Program-made: the position numbers and the translations under genes
Shown: piece after piece, positions 30,703 to 36,478 of the stretch
Position numbering within the stretch: the first letter of the stretch is position 1
Layout of the letters: each line of letters starts with the position of its first letter
The notes under the pieces: generated by a model
Told to the model about the DNA's origin: nothing
Databases searched by the model: none
What the model saw: the letters and a program-made list of their open reading frames with translations, nothing else
NCBI GenBank assembly: GCA_016217675.1
Contig: JACRHC010000031.1
Span: forward strand, 1-36,478
Direction of reading: 5' to 3'
DNA: 36,478 bases
From: Nitrospirota bacterium
GTDB taxonomy: Bacteria; Nitrospirota; Thermodesulfovibrionia; Thermodesulfovibrionales; UBA6898

Positions 30703-32163
30703 ATGAATGAGCGAAGAATCAAGAAAGTATTGATTGCAAACAGAGGCGTTCCTGCCGTGCGTATCATACATACCTGCAGGGACAGGAAGATCGGCACGAC
30801 TGCTGTGTACAGCACACCTGACAGGCTGGCCCATCATGTCTTCATGGCAGACACCGCAGTCCATATCGGCGAGGCCCCTCCCGCGGAGTCTTACCTCAAT
30901 ATGGACAGAATCATTGACGCGGCACTGGGGAGCAATTCAGATGCCGTGCATCCTGGCTGGGGTTTCCTTGCCGAAAACCATCTCTTTGCTCAGAAGGTTG
31001 TTGATGCCGGTCTTGTCTGGATAGGGCCTTCTCCGGAAGTCATAAAGATGATGGGCGACAAAATAGAGGCCAAGGAACTTGCCCGCAAAGCTCATGTGCC
31101 CACAATCCCGGGCCTCAGCAATGTGACAGACGTTAACCAGATCAGAACATGGATGAAGGACGAGCAGGTGAGTTTCCCGATCATGATCAAGGCATCTGCC
31201 GGAGGCGGCGGAAAGGGCATGCTGAAGGTGGAGAGTGACGACCAGCTCGGCCAGGCGCTGAGCCAGGTCAGATCTGAGTCAAAAAAATCTTTCGGTGATG
31301 AAACGGTACTCGCCGAAAAATATATAGAGCGCGGAAGACATATCGAGGTACAGATCGCTGCTGATGCGCAGGGCAACGTGGTTCATCTCTATGAAAGGGA
31401 ATGCACACTGCAGAGACGCAATCAGAAGATCATAGAGGAGGCACCATCACCGTCGCTCGATGATGGCCTGCGGCAGGAGATCTGTTATACTGCGACCCGT
31501 CTCATGCGCGAGATCGGGTACACCACAGCAGGGACTGTTGAGTTCATCTTTGACGCTCCTACCAGGAAATTCTACTTTCTTGAGGTCAATACCCGGCTTC
31601 AGGTGGAACACGGCATTACCGAACTCATTACGGGACTCGACATTGTAGGAATCATGCTTGACGTTGCAATGGGTAAGCCCCTGCCGTTCAGACAGACTGA
31701 TATCCACCCTAACCGGTGGGCGCTCGAGGTGAGGCTGAATGCTGAAGACCCCAAGAACTTCAGCCCTTCCTTCGGCAAGGTCACCCGTCTGCAGGTACCG
31801 ATGGGTCCTGGAGTTCGGGTCGCATCGGGCGTATACGAAGGGGCTGATATACCACCCTATTATGATTCACTCTTCATGCTTCTCATGACTGCAGGGGCTG
31901 ACAGGGACGATGCCATACGGGCTATGGACCGCTCGCTTTCGAGGAACCTCAGGATAGAGGGAGTGAAGACTTTGGCACCTCTGCTGCTGAGCATTATCCG
32001 CCACCCGTCCTTTATCTCAGGAGAATTTTCGACCCGCTTTATCGAAGAGCATATGAGCGAACTAATATCCATGTTCAGGGACGAAAGCAGCGAAGATGAG
32101 GCTCTCAAGGTTGCCAGGTATGTTGCAGAGATATCCGCCCTTGGCCCTCAGGCCTGGATGTGA
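30703..32163 (+). CDS. Biotin carboxylase subunit (pyruvate/2-oxoglutarate carboxylase small subunit type)
   Basis: A 486-residue ATP-grasp biotin carboxylase. KVLIANRGVPAVRII at the N-terminus has the usual GEIA replaced by GVPA. Other features: HPGWGFLAEN (83-92), glycine-rich ATP loop KASAGGGGKGM (163-173), ECTLQRRNQKIIEEAPSP (233-250) and FLEVNTRLQVEHGITE. It carboxylates biotin with bicarbonate and ATP. The partner carboxyltransferase overlaps it by four bases. As a two-subunit enzyme it fits type-II pyruvate carboxylase (PycA) or 2-oxoglutarate carboxylase (CfiB); AccC is less likely because of the partner. AGGAG precedes the ATG. Confidence 0.85.
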   Translation: MNERRIKKVLIANRGVPAVRIIHTCRDRKIGTTAVYSTPDRLAHHVFMADTAVHIGEAPPAESYLNMDRIIDAALGSNSDAVHPGWGFLAENHLFAQKVVDAGLVWIGPSPEVIKMMGDKIEAKELARKAHVPTIPGLSNVTDVNQIRTWMKDEQVSFPIMIKASAGGGGKGMLKVESDDQLGQALSQVRSESKKSFGDETVLAEKYIERGRHIEVQIAADAQGNVVHLYERECTLQRRNQKIIEEAPSPSLDDGLRQEICYTATRLMREIGYTTAGTVEFIFDAPTRKFYFLEVNTRLQVEHGITELITGLDIVGIMLDVAMGKPLPFRQTDIHPNRWALEVRLNAEDPKNFSPSFGKVTRLQVPMGPGVRVASGVYEGADIPPYYDSLFMLLMTAGADRDDAIRAMDRSLSRNLRIEGVKTLAPLLLSIIRHPSFISGEFSTRFIEEHMSELISMFRDESSEDEALKVARYVAEISALGPQAWM

Positions 32164-34223
32164 GGACAAAAACTATGGAAAACAGAAATAAGGATATGCG
32201 AAATACAATCTTTGCCAAGCCGGGAATGACGCCAAAGGAGATTGTTGCTGCCGTGCGTTCTCTGCAGGGTGTATGTTTTACGAACGTGGGGATGCGGGAT
32301 GCCGGACAGTCGGATTTCAAGAACCGCCATCGGATCTACGACCTCAGGACTCTTGCCCCGTATTACAATGATATGGGCCTTTTCAGCGCTGAATGTCACG
32401 GAGGCGCCCGCTGGCACGTCGGCATAATGAACAGGCGGGAGAGCCCTGTTGAAGAGATAGCGATCCTCAGAGAACTTATGCCTAATGTGCTGCTCCAGAC
32501 ACTCATAAGGGAAACAAACCTCTTCGGATATCGCCCGTATCCAAAGAATATCATCGAATATGTCGTGGCAAATGTGGATATTGATGTCTGGCGGTGCTTT
32601 TCATTCCTGAACGATGTGCGGAATATGCGCTCGGTCGCAGAAGTCGTAATGAAGAGAGGAAGGCTTTTCGAGCCGACCATATCTTTTACCTCTGCGGACT
32701 GGACAACGAACGACTACTATCTATCCGTTGTGAGAGACATTGTGGACCTCTGCTCAGGTACCGACGAGATCGTGCTCTGTATTAAGGATATGGCCGGAGT
32801 CGGCGATATAAAGCGGATAGGCAGCCTTGTTGATGCCATCAAGCAGAAAAACCCGGACCTTGTTCTGCAGTATCATCGTCATATTACAGACGGCCTTGCC
32901 ATTCCCGCACTTCTTGCTGCAGCTCAGGCAGGGGCAAAAATATTTGACGTACAGGAAGACTCCCTTGTCCGCTTCTACGGACATTCGCCAATCCTCAGCG
33001 TGCAGGCCTATTTTGAAGAATCCGGCATTCCGGTTCATCTCAACAGGGAAGAAGCGGAAGAGGCAGTACAGAAGGTGCGCGAATGGATTGGACATTATGA
33101 TTGGGCCGAGTCGCCTTTTAAGGGCTTTGATCACACGGTCACGCGTCACAGGATGCCGGGCGGTGCTTTTCCGAGTTCATTTGAACAGGCAGAGAAAGGC
33201 GAGTTTCTCCATCTCATGCCTTCAATCCTGAAGGTCATGTCACTCTTTAACAGGGTCGTAAAGTATTTTGATGTTACACCGGGGTCTCAGATCACCTGGG
33301 TCACCTGCAGCGGTATCGTTAACCGGTACGCAAAGGAGAGGGGCGATGCCGGTGTAAGGCATATCATTGATCTGCTTGAACGTTTTGTTGTCGAAAATGC
33401 TCAGGACCTCGAGGCCATGACCGAAGCTGAGCAGCAGGAACTGCTTATGCTCTTCAGAAATGCACCGGGTGACTTTAAGAACCTGCTCCTTGGCAATTAT
33501 GGCAGGCTGCCTATGGGATGGCCCGATGCATGGGTATATCAGAGCACGTTCGGCGACGAGTGGGGAAAAAAGATGTCGGAACGGAAAGAACTGTCCCCCC
33601 TGGATTCACTTGATAACGAGGATATTGAGACTCCGAGGAAAGAGCTTGCAGAACATATTGGCAGGATTCCAACCCAGGAGGAGTTCATCCTTTATCTCAT
33701 GCATCCAAAGGATGCGCTCAGTATGATCGGGTTCAGGGACAAGTTCGGCGAAGCCCCGCTTGTTCTGCCTACGGATGTTTGGAGAAACGGGCTCAGGAAG
33801 GCAGGCGACAGCGTTGATTTCGAGCTGAGAGGCAAACCTTATTCCATTGAACTCGTCTCAATCGGGGCCGAGCATGAAGGCGTAGTTCATGTTGTGATGC
33901 GCGTCAACAACAAGACAAGGGTCTATTCCGTTGATACCCCCCGTGCGAAGAAGGTCGAGATACGTATGGCAAAAGGGCCTGCGGATATCGGCGCGCTGAT
34001 CAATGGCAACATCTGGAGGATCGGCAATCCTGAGCGCGGCATGATCAAGGCCGGCGATATCGTGCATAAGGGCGAAGAGATAGCGAACCTTGAGGCAATG
34101 AAGATGGAAAACGCGATCATAGCGCCGTTTGAAGGGCAGATATCTGAAGTCTGCGTGAAACTGAACGATACGGTGCAGGAAGGGCAGCTTCTTTTTGTTA
34201 TCGAAAAGACGGATGTACGATAA
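32160..34223 (+). CDS. Carboxyltransferase/biotin-carrier subunit (PycB/CfiA-like)
   Basis: A 687-residue protein starting at GTG overlapping the previous stop (an ATG five codons on is an alternative). The CT domain (about 25-330) keeps metal- and substrate-site residues R46, D47, Q50 (MRDAGQS), K209 in CIKDMAG and H239xH241. It differs from pyruvate carboxylases in having Gly for His in RDAHQS and RETN for RGxN, so the substrate is uncertain. MPGGAFPSSFEQ follows. The C-terminal biotinyl domain has EAMKME with biotin lysine K648. It transfers CO2 from carboxybiotin to a 2-oxoacid. Pyruvate, 2-oxoglutarate or a decarboxylating reverse role remain possible. Confidence 0.82.
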   Translation: MRTKTMENRNKDMRNTIFAKPGMTPKEIVAAVRSLQGVCFTNVGMRDAGQSDFKNRHRIYDLRTLAPYYNDMGLFSAECHGGARWHVGIMNRRESPVEEIAILRELMPNVLLQTLIRETNLFGYRPYPKNIIEYVVANVDIDVWRCFSFLNDVRNMRSVAEVVMKRGRLFEPTISFTSADWTTNDYYLSVVRDIVDLCSGTDEIVLCIKDMAGVGDIKRIGSLVDAIKQKNPDLVLQYHRHITDGLAIPALLAAAQAGAKIFDVQEDSLVRFYGHSPILSVQAYFEESGIPVHLNREEAEEAVQKVREWIGHYDWAESPFKGFDHTVTRHRMPGGAFPSSFEQAEKGEFLHLMPSILKVMSLFNRVVKYFDVTPGSQITWVTCSGIVNRYAKERGDAGVRHIIDLLERFVVENAQDLEAMTEAEQQELLMLFRNAPGDFKNLLLGNYGRLPMGWPDAWVYQSTFGDEWGKKMSERKELSPLDSLDNEDIETPRKELAEHIGRIPTQEEFILYLMHPKDALSMIGFRDKFGEAPLVLPTDVWRNGLRKAGDSVDFELRGKPYSIELVSIGAEHEGVVHVVMRVNNKTRVYSVDTPRAKKVEIRMAKGPADIGALINGNIWRIGNPERGMIKAGDIVHKGEEIANLEAMKMENAIIAPFEGQISEVCVKLNDTVQEGQLLFVIEKTDVR

Positions 34224-34226
34224 GAA

Positions 34227-34826
34227 ATGAAAGATATTATTAAGCTGCTGGATAATAACAGAGAATGGGCAGGCCGGGTCAGGGCCGAGAATCCGGACTT
34301 TTTCAGAAAGCTTGAAAAGCAGCAGAGTCCAAAGTACTTATGGATCGGCTGCTCTGACAGCAGGGTTCCTGCAAACCAGATAACCGGATTGCTCCCCGGT
34401 GAGGTATTTGTGCATCGCAATATCTCGAACCAGGTGGTCAATACGGACATGAATCTGATGTGCGTCCTGCAGTATGCGATCGAAATACTGCGCGTAAAGC
34501 ATATCATCGTCTGTGGTCATTACGGATGCGGCGGCATAGAGGCCATTATGAAAAATAAGGTCAGCGGTCTCCTGGAGCATTGGCTTGACAACGTTAAGAC
34601 GCAGATGTCGAAACACAGGGCCATAACCGACGACCGGATGTGCGAGCTGAATGTGACTGCGCAGGTCAGGAATTTGTCAAATAACACGATCGTTCAGAAG
34701 GCCTGGAAGCAGGGAAGAGAACTTCATATCCACGGCTGGATCTATTCGATCTCTAATGGTCTTATAAAGGATCTGAAAGTTTCACAAAATGAACTGAAGG
34801 ATAACCCTGTCAGGCGGTCACGCTGA
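34227..34826 (+). CDS. Beta-class carbonic anhydrase
   Basis: A 199-residue beta-carbonic anhydrase. Zinc ligands C42 (GCSDSR, with D44 and R46), H98 and C101 (VCGHYGCGG) are all present. The FVHRNISNQV and LQYAIEILRVKHIIV segments fit the Can type. It interconverts CO2 and bicarbonate. Three bases separate it from the carboxyltransferase gene, so it probably supplies bicarbonate to the biotin carboxylase. Confidence 0.95.
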   Translation: MKDIIKLLDNNREWAGRVRAENPDFFRKLEKQQSPKYLWIGCSDSRVPANQITGLLPGEVFVHRNISNQVVNTDMNLMCVLQYAIEILRVKHIIVCGHYGCGGIEAIMKNKVSGLLEHWLDNVKTQMSKHRAITDDRMCELNVTAQVRNLSNNTIVQKAWKQGRELHIHGWIYSISNGLIKDLKVSQNELKDNPVRRSR

Positions 34827-34856
34827 AGAAAACCTTTCCGGCTGCTTAATTTTGTA

Positions 34857-34886
34857 TTGACAGCAGCTGGGGTGAACAAATAGAAT
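34857..34886 (+). promoter_or_regulatory. Promoter of the riboswitch/htpX transcript
   Basis: TTGACA (34857-34862) and TAGAAT (34881-34886) are spaced by 18 bp. Transcription would begin near 34893, right at the 5' edge of the riboswitch aptamer. Confidence 0.6.
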
Positions 34887-34892
34887 AAAAAC

Positions 34893-34990
34893 AGTAAAGG
34901 GGAGTAGCTGAATCGGCGGCTGTCGTCAGCACGGTCTGAACAGACCCGGCACCATCGGTTAGATAACACTAACAAGCAAGACCTTTATCG
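34893..34990 (+). ncRNA. yybP-ykoY (Mn2+) riboswitch aptamer
   Basis: The leader shows the conserved yybP-ykoY features: AAAGGGGAGTAGC near the 5' end, GTCAGCACGG in the middle, ACCCGGCA, and AACAAGCAAGACCTTT at the 3' end. TAAAGG (34895-34900) pairs with CCTTTA (34982-34987) to close P1. The same 3' strand also forms the downstream terminator stem, so ligand-bound aptamer and terminator are mutually exclusive. The class senses Mn2+ and usually turns genes on. Assigned by pattern recognition. Confidence 0.85.
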
Positions 34991-35026
34991 CACGAATTTC
35001 GTGGCGGTAAAGGTCTTTTTTATTTT
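34978..35026 (+). terminator. Intrinsic terminator, expression platform of the riboswitch
   Basis: A long stem pairs AAGACCTTTA (34978-34987) with TAAAGGTCTT (35008-35017) and closes through CACGAA/TTCGTG at the tip. TTTTTATTTT follows. The 5' arm overlaps the aptamer's P1 3' strand. Mn2+ binding should prevent the hairpin and allow read-through to htpX. Confidence 0.85.
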
Positions 35027-35050
35027 GGGGTAATCCCCGGGAGGTAAGCG

Positions 35051-35899
35051 ATGAATGGATTGAAGACAATGGTTCTTATGGTAACCCTGACCCTGATGCT
35101 GGTGTTTGTGGGAGGTTTGCTTGGCGGTAAAACAGGCATGACCTTTGCCCTGGTCATGGCCTTTGGAATGAACTTTGTATCCTACTGGTTCAGTGATAAG
35201 ATTGTGCTGAAGATGTATGGGGCGCAGGAAGTTTCTGAAAGGGACGCGCCTGAACTTTACGGCACGGTCAGGAGGCTTGCGCAGAGGGCAGAACTTCCGA
35301 TGCCGAAGGTATTTATCATGGACCAGGATCAGCCGAATGCCTTTGCAACGGGACGTAATCCCGAGCACGGTGCTGTTGCGGTCACGGCCGGTATCATGAG
35401 GATGCTGTCGCAGGCAGAGATCGAGGGCGTTATTGCCCATGAACTGGCGCATATCAAACACAGGGATATTCTTGTGAGCACGGTAGCTGCTGCGATCGCC
35501 GGAGCCATCAGCTATCTGGCCCAGATGGCCCAATGGTCTGCGTTATTTGGCGGCAGAAGCAATGATGAAGGCGAGGGAAGCAGTCCTATAGCGGCGCTGG
35601 TCATGATGATCGTCGGCCCGATCGCAGCGATGATGGTTCAGATGGCGATATCGCGGTCGCGTGAATACGGCGCAGACGCAGGCGGAGCCGCAATTTCCGG
35701 CAATCCCCTGCATCTTGCCGGGGCACTGAGAAAGCTCCAGATGGCCTCGCAGCAGATACCGATGCAGGCAAGCCCTGCAACAGCTCACCTTTTCATTGTG
35801 AGTCCTCTTTCGGGCGGCGGCCTGCTGAAGCTCTTCAGCACCCATCCGCCGATGGAGGAAAGAATTGCCCGTCTGGAAGCGATGAGGTCAGGAGCATAA
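35051..35899 (+). CDS. htpX: Membrane zinc metalloprotease HtpX (M48)
   Basis: A 282-residue HtpX. Two N-terminal membrane segments (about 5-25 and 28-46), then the protease domain with H130-E131-xx-H134 (HELAH, zinc and catalytic residues). Two further hydrophobic segments follow, then the zinc-ligand Glu region [12 protein letters not shown], and [17 protein letters not shown] at the C-terminus. It degrades damaged or misassembled inner-membrane proteins. GGGAGG lies six bases before the ATG. It is directly downstream of the Mn riboswitch and terminator, an unusual regulator for this gene. Confidence 0.96.
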   Translation: MNGLKTMVLMVTLTLMLVFVGGLLGGKTGMTFALVMAFGMNFVSYWFSDKIVLKMYGAQEVSERDAPELYGTVRRLAQRAELPMPKVFIMDQDQPNAFATGRNPEHGAVAVTAGIMRMLSQAEIEGVIAHELAHIKHRDILVSTVAAAIAGAISYLAQMAQWSALFGGRSNDEGEGSSPIAALVMMIVGPIAAMMVQMAISRSREYGADAGGAAISGNPLHLAGALRKLQMASQQIPMQASPATAHLFIVSPLSGGGLLKLFSTHPPMEERIARLEAMRSGA

Positions 35900-35943
35900 C
35901 TAAATAGATCATGTCATCAAAATCAACAAGGGAGGCAATATCA

Positions 35944-36243
35944 ATGAAACCGAGCGAGAGAGAAGCAGAGTATATTTCAAGAATGGAATTCGAGAAAAGA
36001 AAAAAAATCGAGGAGGAAAAACACAAGAAGCTTAAGGGGGAGGAAAAGGAACAACTAAAAAAGCTGCATAATATGCGATGTCCCAAGTGCGGCATGGAAC
36101 TGATAGAGATAGATTACAAGGAAATAAAGGTGGACAAGTGTTCTGAGTGTGCAGGAATTTGGCTTGACGCAGGCGAGTTGGAAGCTGTTTCAAAACTTGA
36201 AAAGTCAGGTCTTGATAAATTATTCAGTGTATTCGCGAAGTGA
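35944..36243 (+). CDS. TFIIB-type zinc-ribbon protein
   Basis: The ATG at 35944 with GGGAGG eight bases upstream is preferred over 35911, giving 99 residues. The N-terminal ~45 residues are a charged helix (EREAEYISRMEFEKRKKIEEE, probably coiled coil). The zinc ribbon has CPKCGMEL and then CSECAGIWLDAGELEAVSKL, the zf-TFIIB (DUF) signature CxxC ... CxxCxGxWLDxGE. Function unknown; related proteins are small nucleic-acid-binding or protease-linked factors. It follows htpX by 44 bases and probably shares the riboswitch-controlled transcript. Confidence 0.82.
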   Translation: MKPSEREAEYISRMEFEKRKKIEEEKHKKLKGEEKEQLKKLHNMRCPKCGMELIEIDYKEIKVDKCSECAGIWLDAGELEAVSKLEKSGLDKLFSVFAK

Positions 36244-36367
36244 TGTGACGTGCCTCAAACGATCAGGAAAGAAAAAATGAAAATGCTCATGCCTCATTCA
36301 TATTTTCTTCATATGCACCAGGCATGATACCTATAGTCGTAGTATATTCCATAGTGCGAGGTAACGA

Positions 36368-36478
36368 ATGAAAAGGGTGTTTTCAGTTTTGCTGGCAGCA
36401 GGGATCGTTTTATCGCTTCTTGGCTGCTCTGCCGAGAAATACGGAGCTGGCGTGGATACGAAGATAGCTGCGGTCAAG
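36368..36478 (+). CDS. Lipoprotein, N-terminal part only (runs off window)
   Basis: The ATG at 36368, with GAGGT five bases upstream, opens 37 codons that continue past the window end. The signal peptide ends in the lipobox LLGC, with the lipidated cysteine at residue 20, followed by SAEKYGAGVDTKIAAVK. The family cannot be named from this fragment. Confidence 0.7.
   Translation, partial: MKRVFSVLLAAGIVLSLLGCSAEKYGAGVDTKIAAVK

Noticed and set aside
1-36478. CRISPR array, tRNA or rRNA genes, transposase or phage genes
   Set aside because: No regularly spaced direct repeats, tRNA-like cloverleafs, rRNA segments or transposase/integrase reading frames were seen on either strand.

Overview
The window looks like a chromosomal stretch from an anaerobic or microaerophilic Gram-negative (diderm) bacterium. 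The diderm call rests on LolA, Pal, lipoprotein signal peptides and periplasmic proteins. The anaerobe call rests on rubrerythrin, rubredoxin, an Isf-type flavoprotein, a tungstate transporter and a complex related to group 4 hydrogenases. The overall style (two-component systems, dispersed palindromic repeats, Hyf-like complex, tungstate uptake, biotin carboxylase plus carbonic anhydrase) suggests Nitrospirota or a deltaproteobacterial lineage. That placement is an inference; no rRNA or other taxonomic marker is present.

Layout. 1-5.7 kb: the start of a lolA gene cut by the window edge (minus), three AT-rich orphan membrane-protein ORFs in a row (plus), a SYLF-domain lipid-binding protein (minus), and a DUF3300/DUF2950 gene pair (plus). 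5.7-10.1 kb (minus): a small exported protein, a DUF167 protein, and a tightly overlapping set NYN nuclease-like protein -> PAP2 phosphatase -> OmpR-type regulator -> histidine kinase. Short palindromic repeats interrupt or extend two of these coding regions, and the NYN gene appears to start at AUU. 10.1-10.9 kb: pal with a consensus promoter and a terminator.

10.9-19.0 kb (plus): an HTH-EIIA fusion regulator overlapping the first gene of a six-gene Hyf-like membrane complex (hyfB, C, E, F, G, I). The large subunit lacks all four Ni-Fe cysteine ligands while the small subunit keeps its Fe-S cysteines, so this resembles an Ehr-type complex rather than a hydrogenase. A ~124 bp inverted-repeat element separates hyfG from hyfI. 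19.0-26.0 kb: a PilZ protein (minus), then a Fur/PerR-type regulator and a run of Zn-ribbon, rubredoxin, rubrerythrin and Fe-S flavoprotein genes that looks like a peroxide-defence island, followed by a PAS-GAF-PAS histidine kinase and an NtrC-family regulator.

26.1-28.7 kb (plus): a ModE-like regulator with a ModE-box-like operator over its own promoter, then tupABC for tungstate uptake. 28.7-30.6 kb (minus): a CobW-type GTPase and a LysR regulator. 30.7-34.8 kb (plus): a two-subunit biotin-dependent carboxylase and a beta-carbonic anhydrase, probably a bicarbonate-fixing anaplerotic or reductive-TCA module controlled by the divergent LysR protein. 34.85-36.5 kb (plus): a yybP-ykoY (Mn2+) riboswitch with a mutually exclusive terminator, governing htpX and a zinc-ribbon protein, then the start of a lipoprotein gene cut by the window end.
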